10,570 nt of DNA from Beroe ovata (lineage: Eukaryota > Ctenophora > Nuda > Beroida > Beroidae). Each line of letters begins with the position of its first letter. The first letter of the stretch is position 1. Below the pieces are notes generated by a model. That model was not told the DNA's origin and searched no databases. It saw only the letters and a list, made by a program, of their open reading frames with translations. This document shows positions 1 to 7,988 of the stretch, piece after piece. Made by a program: the position numbers and the translations under genes. Where the stretch lies: contig CAMPET010000518.1 in NCBI GenBank assembly GCA_946803715.1, positions 9,414 to 19,983 on the forward strand, read 5' to 3'.

Positions 1-29
1 TGTGTGTGTGTGTGTGTGTGTGTGTGTGT
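1..29. repeat. (TG)n microsatellite
   Basis: Pure TG dinucleotide run at the window edge. It lies in the ATAD2-like intron, starting 5 bp past the donor of exon 35-162, and its full length is unknown because it touches the edge. Confidence 0.95.
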
Positions 30-34
30 CACAC

Positions 35-561
35 CTAACAGCGAGTGCAGGTAATCCCTGAGCTCGGCAGCCCGGTGTCGAATCTGGCGCCCAGTGTGGT
101 CCTCAGCTGGGTTGTACTCCAGTGCATTAGCCGATATCAACTCCACATCGTCAACAAAACTCCTGTCAGATATTACATGAATTGATAGCAGTGATCACCA
201 AATCCATCACCATGGAGTTTTCAGAGTGCATGTGAACACATTTGCAGAACGCGGAATCACAGTTTTGACATCAGAGCAGTTCATGCAGCACAATGTGTCT
301 CATTACTTACTTGATAGTTTCATATTCAAGGACATCGATATTCTCCCGTATCGTTTCCAAATCCATGGGCTTTTCCACAACCTCCAGATAGTCATGAACC
401 TGAATGCGTTGCGATAATAATCAGTTAGCAACCTATCACAGATGTTGCTACAACGACACTACAAAAATAAACAAGAACAAGAACAAGAACAAGAACAAGA
501 ACAAGAACAAGAACAACAGCAAGTGAGCAAGAACAACAACAAGAACAACTACAGTAACAGG

Positions 562-611
<50 letters not shown>

Positions 612-726
612 AACACTATACCTCATCAAGGTTTACTGGCTTGCAGAAGCAGTAGAATTTCCGCTCCTTCATCAACTTGTTCACAATGTCTCTAAGAAAG
701 AGTCTCAGTTCTCGGAGCGTAGACTC
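35..726 (-). other. Bromodomain module of the ATAD2-like gene (three exons)
   Basis: Exons 622-726, 311-399 and 35-162 encode the four-helix acetyl-lysine reader. Helix Z (ESTLRELRLFLRDIVNKL) is followed by the ZA loop with KPVNLDE and DYLEVVEKPMDL, then helices B and C with NALEYNPAED and GRQIRHRAAELRD. The asparagine expected to hold acetyl-lysine is present in LEYNP. The 'RVF shelf' typical of human ATAD2 reads YCF here. Donors are GTATAG (621), GTAAGT (310) and GTGTGA (34). The last donor is followed almost at once by a (TG)n tract, so that exon end is slightly less certain. Confidence 0.9.
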
Positions 727-3700
727 CTGCGAGCAAAGACCGGATCAATTCAAAATCTAACTGTAATTACCGATTATAATCGATAAAATGTCAACTTTTA
801 TTCAACAATTGAATTGCAATGAACCATGTCAACTTTTGAAAATATCGTGCATCTAGATTCTCACAAAAGTTTTACTCTTGCATAACTCTTGCAAAACTCA
901 CCTCTCGTTTCTCAATAGCAGCCACCTCTTCAGTGGTGAGGGGTTTCGGTGTTACGGGGGGAGCCTCCTGTAACTCCTCCTCCACAACTAACTCTTCTGC
1001 TATAGTGGGGCACGTGCAGTTAGTGTAGGGACACGGGGAGTGAGTGGGAGTTTGTAGGGACATGGGCGTGAATTTAGTGGGAGTTTGTAGGGACATGGGG
1101 AGTGAATTTAGTGGGGGCTTGCAACACAGGGGTGTGCATTAATAACTGGGGGTGTATATACAACATGGACATGGAGTGGGCTAACCAGTCACAGTGTGAG
1201 TGTTCCTCCTCATATCGTGGTGTAGAAGTGGGGAGAAGAACTGGTAGACAGAGTGTGGGGTGGGGTGTAACAGCGACACAGTGTCCACTGCTCTGAACAG
1301 ATCACTGAACATTGAACCCTGGGAGGGAGAGATCACGCAACCCACTACACGTGACAACATGTGTTTATCACGTGTGTTTGTACAGCAACATCATAGTCAC
1401 TATGGTAGGTACCAACTCATAACAACCTGGTCCAATGTTGCTGTGGTTGTAGCAACAACCAGCACACCACACTGCGGTGGGAAGTCTGAGAGGAGTGTGT
1501 AGAGCACGTTACACACCGATATGTTACACGAGCTTTCCAACACATCCAAATGTGGGATGTACAGGATACTGGGCGTGGTCTTGCATGAGGATCTCACTAT
1601 CTGTGACATACGTGTGTGTTGCTATCAGTGAACAAAAAGTACGTTTCCAGGATACACAAATTAGACTTTCCAGACACAAATTAGACTTTCCAGGATACAC
1701 AAATTAGACTTTTACTCAATTCATCCCCTATTCAAGTTGTGTGGCGAAACTGTACCGCTGATGCAAGCTACACAGCGGCTTGCTCCAACAGCGCGCGCAA
1801 CGAAATTCTCGACAGGGTGTACCATCAATTGACAATATTCAAGTATATATCGAGTGAAGCATTCCTAGCCTACCCTGGACACAGCTTCCTCCACAGTGTG
1901 ATAGTTGGGGTCGTGAAGGGTCGTCAGGGAGACCTCATGGACGACCACTCCCTCCAACTCATGGAGGAAACTGCTCATCACCAGCTTGTTGTGTGACGTG
2001 ACCAGTATCCGGGGTCTGTGACACGGAACTGAGGGGTGGAGTGGGACTGAGGACGGAATGGGGAAGTCAGCATGNTGAGAAATGAGAGAAAAGGGGGACA
2101 GAAAAAGGAAGTAAGGGAGTAAGAAAGCGGAAAGAGTGGGTAAAGAAGTGGACAGAGCCGGAGAGGGCGGAGTGGTGAGAAGTAAGAGGAGAAATTGGGT
2201 AGGGATAAAACTGTTATTGAGAGAGGAGTCGTGTACTAAACCTGCACTGAAGTATTGTTCCAAGTTAGAGAAGTAGTTGCTGATATCAGAGTAAGAACTG
2301 GCACCTCGTCCAGTACTGTATATGTCCGGTTCCCCAGCAACCACCAAATCACTCCTGCCATCACCAGTACGTCCTACAATAGAGTGTGAGGGTGAGTGTG
2401 TGCACGTGCTGCGCGGCTCAACAAATGGTAAAAATCTGGTGTCTCGAGAGGTATACGGTGAGAATGAGAAATGTGGGTATTGTAATGGGTGTGGCGAAAT
2501 GTGGTGTAGTTTGTTAGGGTATCAACGTGTGGTATATCAATTGTCACAAGCTACACAATTGTGTCTGTTTTAGTAATGTTCACTGTTATTCACTACAATG
2601 CAATATACTTCACTGTGTCACTGTAAACTGGTATATATCTGATGTGGTGCGTACACACACTACATAGTCATCATTCCATGAGGGTCCACAAACTATACTT
2701 TGTGAGTGTTTTGCATTTCATATATCACTGATTATTTCTCTCATCATAATTTGTACAATTCGAAACCCAAACTCCCATCCTATAGTACACCTCGCAGTTG
2801 TAGTCATGGTAACGATAGTCAAAGCAGAGACAATCTCACCGGCGTATAACAAAGCTCTGAAGTTCATCTACATCGTGATTCTCCTAACATGCGTGTTTAT
2901 TGTGTACCAGTACGAGATTGGAGACACAAGGGAGGAAGGGGGGTCAGGGGACGCTATCTTCATGTTAACTAACGTCCACGTCGGGAGAGACAATCACGAT
3001 GAAGAGGGGGAAATTGTGAGGAATGTACAGGATGTTGCTAAGCAACCGCCATCCTCAGAGCAACACAGTGAGATGACGTCATCATCAGTACACACCACTA
3101 CATCTGCAACAGTTGCCATGGTGACGTCAACTTCAACATCGCAGTGGGCGGGAGATGGCAGTGAAAATGCAGAGGGGGAACGAACTGATGATCAAATCGT
3201 GATGAACCAGGATTCACAGAACAACCTACAGACAAGTGATACTGATAGTCAGAATCAGATGCAGTTGAATGAGAATAAACAACAAAATCAGCAACAATTG
3301 GAGCAAAACTCATTTCAGCAACTTCCTATTAATAACGGAGTATTCCATCAAGGCAACGTACCACAGGGAAACAGCTTCGTACCACAGCAACAAGGCATGG
3401 CCTATATAAGCAACTTTCATCCTCAATTCCAGCAACCATTCCAAGGCAACAATTTTCAGCAACCCTTTCTTAACAGCAACTACCAAGCACCACTGCAAAA
3501 TTATGAGCAACAGCAACAGGGCTGGCCACTGAACTTCAACGCCCAACAACAGACGGGATTCAATCAGCAGCAAGCGATGAGCAATCTACAGCAACAACAA
3601 CAACAACAACAACAACAATTTCATATTCAAGAACAACAACAGCAACAACAACAACAGCAACAACAACAACAACAGCAACAACAACAGCAACAACTTCAAG

Positions 3701-5503
3701 AACAACAAGAGCAACAACAACAACAAGAACAACAACTTCAGGAAGAAACACATGAACAACAAAAACAACAGCAAGAGGGGCACATTGAGCAACAGACTAT
3801 GGATGAAACGACACCAAATGACTCAGGTATATCTGCTCTCGTTACTAACTGCAGTAGTTTACCGATGCAGGGTATACTTGCCAGAACTAAAGCCCGATGT
3901 GGCTCTCCGCCACTTTACAAGAACAACTGGTACGAGATGATCAAATTTTACCGTGTGAGCCCTGACCAGCTTGTCTACGATCCGGACATGAACTTTGTGT
4001 GGGTGAGTGCACACCCTCGTACTCGCCCTAGCAAAGTGTACTCACCCTAGCAAAGTGTACACATCATAGCAAAGTGCACACCCTCATGCAAATTGCAAAG
4101 TGCACACACCCTAGCAAAGTGCACGCAGCTTTTAGGCAATAAGATATTGGGGTTATAATTGTAGACTTGACATCTGATTTCGCTGCATAGGCTCGTACCA
4201 CCAGCTGAGTAATAAGTAATGAGTAACAATTTCCCCATTTTCCGGTATTAAATCCTCCTATCATATCACAGGTGTCAATACCGAAGGTGGCGAGCACTAA
4301 CATGAAGAAAGCCATCCTGCAGTCGAAGAACCTACTGCCCACATCAGAGCAGGACACTGCCACCACAACCATCAACACCCTCATATCAGAGTGCTGCCGC
4401 CTCACGCAGAAAGTGGCTAGTGCCAACTACGAGTTACAACGAGCATACACCTTCACTTTCATCCGGAATCCCTACACCCGACTATACGCCTCCTACCAGG
4501 AGGACATGTGGTGGCAGTACGAGATCCTTGTCAAGATCCTGAGAATTGCTAGGGGGTGGGGTGAGACGGAGTTAGCAGATAGGGAGACAGTAGAGCGGGA
4601 AGTGTCCTCCATCACATTCACTGAGTTTCTCACCATGGTGGGAAGAAGTGACACTGACACGGAGGACAAACATTGGAAACCCTGGTTCTTGGAGGCCAGA
4701 CCATGTCAGATACTCTACTCCCACATTGGGTATATCGAGAACATGGAGTCCGAGTACAGGGAAGTGAGTGAGCGACTGTCACTCGGGGTAGAGCTGGGTG
4801 GTAAGGACCATGTTTACCATAGGCAGAGTGTGATAGAGGCGTACAGACAGGTGCCGCGATCTGTTCTCGATAGGATCTATACGGATTTTGAAGATGATTT
4901 TGTTATAGGGGGATACAGCAGGGATATCAATTGTATACAGTAGTGAGATATAGTGTGTTTGATGATTTTGTAGCTTATTCATTGTTAGTATCAAAATGTC
5001 ATGATAACTGTAAATACCTTTTGAGTTTCTAGTCAGCCTCTTTGATGAAGGAAGTTTGTTATCTGAAGATATGAGTGAAGTGCGTGATCGAGTGAAGTGC
5101 GTGATCGAGTGATGTGCGTGATTGAGTAAGTTGCGTGCGCGAACGATGTGCGTGATTGAGTGATGGGCGCGATCGAGTGACGTGCATGATTGAGTGAAGT
5201 GTGTGATTGAATGATAAGCGTGATAAAGTAAAGTTCGTGATTGAGTGAGATGCGTGATTGGTGATGTGGGTGATTGAATCAGTTGCGTGATTCATCATAT
5301 CAAACTCGATAGTTCAATCTTGCATTGAGAAAACTCACCCGCACGACTATAATTGCTGCCCAGAGCTCGATGCTGAACCAGCCCGGTACTAGGAGAGGAC
5401 AGGAGGGATGGAACGTATTCCACTGCTTTCTCCACCAGGCGGTTCACCGTATCGGACAGGAGGGGCCGTATGTGGGCAGGGAGCGGCTCCCCACTTCTCT
5501 CAT
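35..5503 (-). CDS. ATAD2: ATAD2-like AAA+ ATPase/bromodomain protein, 3' part, nine exons
   Basis: Exons in transcription order are 5339-5503, 2242-2373, 1874-2028 (or from 2046), 1427-1600, 1186-1318, 902-999, 622-726, 311-399 and 35-162. Each junction is GT-AG and every phase joins in frame. Together they give about 350 residues that align collinearly with animal ATAD2: linker (HIRPLLSDTVNRLVEK), a pseudo-AAA module (CHRPRILV ... ILYIPHLDV ... LVVATTTATLD), a proline-rich hinge (PKPLTTEEVAAIEKRE), and a bromodomain (STLRELRLFLRDIV ... KPMDLETI ... NALEYNP ... RQIRHRA). ATAD2 proteins are nuclear chromatin factors that bind acetylated histones, chiefly H4, and act as hexameric ATPases. The 3' end lies beyond the left edge. 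No start or first AAA domain is identified. The intron 2374-5338 contains the antisense sulfotransferase gene. Family assignment is secure; the exact 5' structure and the 1874-2028 acceptor are not. Confidence 0.88.
470..611. repeat. (AACAAG)n and (AAC)n microsatellites in an ATAD2-like intron
   Basis: About seven AACAAG units (470-512), a mixed stretch, then 16-17 AAC units (562-611). In the minus-strand transcript the GTT run begins about 10 nt inside the intron after the donor at 621. The open plus-strand frame reading Gln-Glu and Asn runs is not a gene: exon 622-726 of the opposite strand occupies its downstream part. Confidence 0.93.
1030..1115. repeat. ~34-bp tandem repeat, about 2.5 copies
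   Basis: Unit resembling 'gggagtttgtagggacatgg' followed by 'ggagtgaatttagt', repeated between exons 902-999 and 1186-1318 of the ATAD2-like gene. Confidence 0.75.
1186..2028 (-). other. Degenerate second AAA module of the ATAD2-like gene (three exons)
   Basis: Exons 1874-2028, 1427-1600 and 1186-1318 align with the second, catalytically dead AAA module of ATAD2. Where a Walker A loop would sit, the protein reads VTSHNKLVM and lacks GxxxxGK[TS]. The Walker B position reads SILYIPHLDV, without the acidic pair. The sensor-1-like strand is GVLVVATTTATL, and the small lid region contains FSDLFRAVD and VYQFFSPLL. Loss of the motifs is normal for this module, which has a structural role, so it is not evidence of a pseudogene. 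The last exon ends with a weak donor (GTTAGC), chosen because it alone keeps phase with exon 902-999. Confidence 0.8.
1644..1710. repeat. 20-23 bp tandem repeat, three copies
   Basis: Units of 'tttccaggatacacaaatta' plus 'gac'. The middle copy lacks three bases and the outer two are identical. It lies in the ATAD2-like intron between exons 1427-1600 and 1874-2028. Confidence 0.88.
2629..2640 (+). promoter_or_regulatory. Possible TATA box of the sulfotransferase gene
   Basis: A 'ggtatatatc' element lies about 170 bp before the start codon, followed by a small palindromic 'gtgcgtacacac'. The spacing would allow an initiation site near 2660 and a leader of about 145 nt. This rests on motif and position only; AT-rich matches are common. 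Confidence 0.3.
2806..4943 (+). CDS. Golgi carbohydrate sulfotransferase, HNK-1/chondroitin family (Sulfotransfer_2), two exons
   Basis: Exons 2806-4002 and 4272-4943 flank a 269-bp GTGAGT...CACAG phase-0 intron; the join reads NFVW|VSIPKVASTN. The 622-residue product is a type II membrane protein: short cytosolic tail, membrane anchor at about residues 20-36 (FIYIVILLTCVFIVYQY), a long Gln/Asn-rich stem (about 135-330), then a luminal catalytic domain. PAPS-binding signatures are the 5'-phosphosulfate loop IPKVASTNMKK (402-412) and the 3'-phosphate motif RNPYTRLYASY (464-474). Further family blocks are FTEFLTMV, KHWKPWF (about 532-538) and PCQILYSHIGYIE. The C-terminal DFVIGGYS matches the usual family end, so the gene looks complete. 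The family transfers sulfate from PAPS to sugars of glycoproteins or proteoglycans; the acceptor cannot be told. The start ATG has G at -3 and +4 and directly precedes the anchor. Relatives are usually 350-450 residues; the excess is the stem. Confidence 0.93.
3589..3771 (+). repeat. CAA/CAG repeat encoding polyglutamine stem
   Basis: The coding repeat gives a run of 10 Gln (3589-3618, residues 262-271), the spacer FHIQE, then 20 uninterrupted Gln (3634-3693, residues 277-296) and Gln/Glu-mixed sequence. CAA predominates, with scattered CAG and GAA. The antisense strand yields Leu- or Val-rich reading frames that are artefacts of this repeat. Confidence 0.95.
4003..4271 (+). other. Sulfotransferase intron with degenerate 'agcaaagtg' repeats
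   Basis: The donor is GTGAGT at 4003 and the acceptor is TATCACAG ending at 4271. The first half holds five imperfect copies of a unit built on 'agcaaagtgcacac' (near 4029, 4050, 4069, 4094 and 4113). The stop codon that ends the unspliced exon 1 frame lies inside it, which confirms that splicing is needed to reach the catalytic domain. Confidence 0.9.
5074..5293 (+). repeat. 17-bp minisatellite, about 13 copies
   Basis: The consensus unit is 'agtgaagtgcgtgattg'. The first two copies are identical. Later ones diverge at several positions, and one is 16 bp. It sits in the large ATAD2-like intron between the sulfotransferase stop and the intron's donor at 5338. The antisense open frame through it is a repeat artefact. 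Confidence 0.92.
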
Positions 5504-5981
5504 CTGCGATAGTTGTGAATGCAACCCAATCAATTGTGTAATGTGTGTAGAGTTATTTTCGGAATCATAACCATTGATCACAATATCGGCTACGGCCACG
5601 GACTGCTCCGCCCAACACCTCCCTTTTACCCTTCCCCATAGTAGAAGATGAGTACCCCAGGTGATGAATCATCATCCGGATGACGAATCGGACGATGAAT
5701 GTGTCAGATAGACGTCAATTGCGCGCACGTTCGCGTTTGGCTCATTTAACTATTTAAGTCTTGTTAAAACACCTATCATGCGCCAGCGCAAAAAGTCACA
5801 CTGCCCTGAAAAAATGTCACATTGGATTACAACAATAACGCAAATCAGCACAATCTTAATATCATGAGGGTGTCCTACTACGAATAGAGAGTGCCACTCT
5901 TATGTAATTCAATTTCATTTCATCTGAAATGTTTCAGTTGAAATTGATTAAAAATAATTTGTGGAGAAGGTGTCAGGTGTT
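5504..5981. other. Non-coding stretch with CpG-containing, promoter-like segment
   Basis: No secure exon is seen. The part around 5580-5790 is richer in CpG than its surroundings. It carries a 12-bp palindrome 'tcatccggatga' (near 5674), a half CRE-like 'gacgtcaa' and 'ttgcgcgcacgttcgcg' (5711-5736). It could be a promoter, for the minus-strand ATAD2-like gene among others. A minus-strand ATG at 5639 can splice in phase to exon 5339-5503 after four codons, but only weakly. A short inverted repeat, 'tcaatttca'/'tgaaattga', lies near 5910-5947. Confidence 0.35.
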
Positions 5982-6038
5982 TCAAGGTGGGCGTTGTGAA
6001 ACAGACTCTTCTTCATACTCAGTCTCACTCACCACCTC
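5982..6038 (-). CDS. Candidate short acidic terminal exon
   Basis: After a possible acceptor (GTACAG, 6039) an open phase-0 frame reads EVVSETEYEEESVSQRPP and then a TGA stop. The composition resembles an acidic protein tail. The pyrimidine tract before the acceptor is poor. No donor of clear quality links it to the small gene upstream on the same strand. It may be chance. Confidence 0.22.
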   Translation of the reverse strand, partial: EVVSETEYEEESVSQRPP

Positions 6039-6359
6039 CTGTACTTGAACCATCTCATGTTATTTCTTACTTTATTAAGAGCTGGAGCTACCAAAACTTT
6101 TAATGAAATATTACGAAAGGGGGATCAAAAAAGGAGTAAGATGGTTTATATAAAACAGATATATATTTAAAACAAAATGAATAGTCTGTCCCGGAAAGAG
6201 AGCTCTAAAAACATTAAAACAACAAAGGCATTAACTGCTATAATCTTGCACTGCGAGCACTACAATCAGTAATAGTGAGCGTGCAACTCTAGCAGATATA
6301 ATGCCCGGAGACTATCATAAATATAAATGTTCTTGGCCAACAAACTCATCGTACGTACG
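6039..6359. other. AT-rich non-coding stretch
   Basis: No gene is seen. On the minus strand it follows the retroelement fragment and may include its 3' untranslated tail: an 'aataaag' string lies near 6070. It contains a 'tatatatttaaaac' tract near 6160 and a 'cgtacgtacg' palindrome near 6350. Confidence 0.5.
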
Positions 6360-6792
6360 TTTTGGTGAGTTAGTTGAGCTGCTTTAACACCAAATGAACT
6401 ATCGTAATTGCTAGGAATAGAGAGTTGGGTCTTGGTATTAATCTGGGGGATGATTGCCTTGTCGCCTTGATCCCAAGCCGAAGATGGTGCTTGAACTGCA
6501 TTTCAACATCATTAGGGGCATGACTGTTGGCGATTTTCCAAACTTGAATGATGCAGTATCTTTCTCTTCGCCGTTGGAGTGACATGATATTCAGTTTCCT
6601 GAGACGGTCCCAATAGCTCATGTCTTTGAGTCCAGCTATCTTGCGATAAAGCATCGTTGGACATTTTCTAACTTCTGGATGTCTGAAATCTTCCAAACGG
6701 GACAGCAGTGTTCCAGTCTGGAACACACCATTGACTTGTACAGTGTCAGCATTGTGTTGTCCAGTCTCCTATAGACGTCTGCAGTGTCCAAC
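6360..6792 (-). mobile_element. Non-LTR retrotransposon (LINE) reverse-transcriptase C-terminal remnant
   Basis: Three pieces in shifting minus-strand frames match the end of LINE ORF2 proteins of the CR1/L2-like type. First is MLTLYKSMVCSRLEHCCPVW with DIQKLENVQR (about 6650-6770). After a frameshift comes IAGLKDMSYWDRLRKLNIMSLQRRRERY (about 6545-6640), and then, in another frame, YDSSFGVKAAQL (about 6370-6405). The first frame hits a stop soon after the QRCF region, so at least two indels have broken it. Palm and endonuclease domains are absent, which means a heavily 5'-truncated and decayed copy. It abuts the last exon of the small gene at 6746-7418. Family level is inferred from motif pattern only. 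Confidence 0.85.
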
Positions 6793-7418
6793 AGGCGACA
6801 TCAATCATCAGCGGCGTCAAGGACTCCTGCAGAAGGTCCCTCTGGAAGCGGCCCTTGATGGTGTCCATCTGGAAAAAGCATTTGTTAATGATTATCACAG
6901 AGAATATTCACATTTCACAAAGCAAATTACCTTTGGCCTCCCAATCTTCTGATTGATGTAATTGCTTTCCGTGAAGCTCAACTCCTCATCAGGTAGTATG
7001 ACAGAGAGACGCATCTCGCCGCCAGCCACACCGTACTCCATCCTCCCTGATAAAGAGTGAGTGATCAAATTTCTCTGGGTGGAGAGCCTTGAAAATTACT
7101 GAACCAGAGCATTTTATCAACTTACCTCCCTGTCCCAGGACGATGGAGTTCAGTCTGGCTACAGGTGAGTCACTCGACGTTTTCTTACCCTCAGGTCGTG
7201 AAAATGGTATGAAGAATCTCTGACATATTTCCATTGGTATCACAACTGAGTACCTATCTTCATACCCCGCACCATAAGGTACAAGACAGACAAACTTGTG
7301 TTTGGAGATCTGTAAACGTTTGTAGAGTCATTTACGAGTTTTGGTACAATCAAGTTCCATTCTGTCATTCAAAGACGAGAGTTACCTCTTGTTTTAGTTC
7401 TTCGGTAGCGAGTACCAT
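6746..7418 (-). CDS. Unrecognised small protein, five exons
   Basis: Exons in order are 7386-7418, 7189-7309, 7126-7158, 6931-7046 and 6746-6868. Donors are GTAACT, GTAAGA, GTAAGT and GTAATT; acceptors include TTTACAG and GCTTTTTCCAG; all phases join. The product is about 141 residues. It begins MVLATEELKQE, with an in-frame stop eight codons upstream of this ATG. It contains KFVCLVPYGAGYEDRYSVV, IPMEICQRFFIPFSRPE, RLNSIVLGQG, GGEMRLSVILPDEEL, YINQKIGRPK and MDTIKGRFQRDLLQESL. There is no signal peptide or membrane segment; it looks like a folded cytosolic or nuclear protein of mixed composition. I do not recognise the family. The third exon is only 33 nt. The last exon runs straight into LINE-derived sequence and stops there in a different frame from the LINE's own, so the true C-terminus may have been replaced or lie elsewhere. 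Confidence 0.65.
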
Positions 7419-7446
7419 CAACCCCAAGCAATAGCTGGCCTACTAT

Positions 7447-7466
7447 AGAACAACTATAGTTGTTCT
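7447..7466. repeat. 20-bp perfect palindrome upstream of the small gene
   Basis: 'agaacaactatagttgttct' is its own reverse complement. It lies 29 bp upstream of the putative start codon at 7418 of the minus-strand gene. It could be a protein-binding site or a short hairpin in the leader. Confidence 0.7.
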
Positions 7467-7548
7467 GAGATGTGAGTAGAGTTAATATGAGATGAAATAT
7501 TGAGATGGAACAGTTAGAGATAGTGTAGAAGGCAAGAAAGATGGTCTC

Positions 7549-7735
7549 AGATTGAACAAGTTGGAGTGAGATTGATTCATCCATCGTTTCAGATTGGAGG
7601 GGTATATTGGGAGAGATTCGGCCAGAGAGATTGAACAAGTTGAAGGGATATATTGACATAGGTTCGGTCTGAAAGATTGAAATTGAACAAGTTGGAGGAC
7701 ATAGATTCAGTCAGAGAATAACATTGAGATGGTCT
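7549..7735. repeat. Degenerate 55-80 bp tandem repeat, about three copies
   Basis: Copies start at about 7549, 7628 and 7681 with 'attgaacaagttgga' and carry related 'ggatatattg' and 'ttcggtctgaga'-like segments. No coding potential is apparent. Confidence 0.7.
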
Positions 7736-7850
7736 TGGGATCGAAAACTGAACTCAAGCGAGCTACAGCTGATGATCTTTTGCCTCTGCTGGTGTTATTT
7801 AAATGAATTTCCCTCCTGAGGTGGAAGAGGTGTGCCGGGGGGGATGCAAC

Positions 7851-7988
7851 GTGCATTAATGTGCAATAATGTGCATTAATGTGCAATAATGTGCATTAAT
7901 GTGCAATAATGTGCATTAATGTGCATTAATGTGCATTAATGTCAATGTCAGTTTTGCGTTTTTTTGAAATACTGACATTAATGCACAT
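7851..7988. repeat. 10-bp tandem array with terminal hairpin
   Basis: Nine exact-length units (7851-7940) alternate gtgcattaat and gtgcaataat three times and then become homogeneous. The array's end, 'atgtgcattaatgtca' (7929-7944), has a perfect inverted copy at 7973-7988. A second overlapping register pairs 7944-7952 with 7971-7979 around a T-rich loop. Confidence 0.93.

Noticed and set aside
226-417. 63-codon plus-strand frame
   Set aside because: It is antisense to the bromodomain exon 311-399 and its intron.
442-786. Open frame with Gln-Glu and Asn homopolymer runs (plus strand)
   Set aside because: It is a read-through of AACAAG/AAC microsatellites in an ATAD2-like intron and is antisense to exon 622-726.
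1865-2347. Single 160-codon minus-strand frame as one exon
   Set aside because: It is really two ATAD2-like exons (2242-2373 and 1874-2028) with an intron that happens to be open in one frame. The middle is low-complexity, contains an ambiguous base and has no ATAD2 match.
3560-3792. Leu-rich and Val-rich minus-strand frames resembling membrane proteins
   Set aside because: They are the antisense of the CAA/CAG polyglutamine repeat.
4272-4943. Sulfotransferase domain as a separate gene with a GTG start
   Set aside because: It follows an intron acceptor, starts in the middle of the PAPS-binding strand, and joins exon 1 in phase.
5074-5293. CRISPR array
   Set aside because: The repeats are contiguous with no spacers, diverge gradually, and lie in a eukaryotic intron. 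The same applies to the 10-bp array at 7851.
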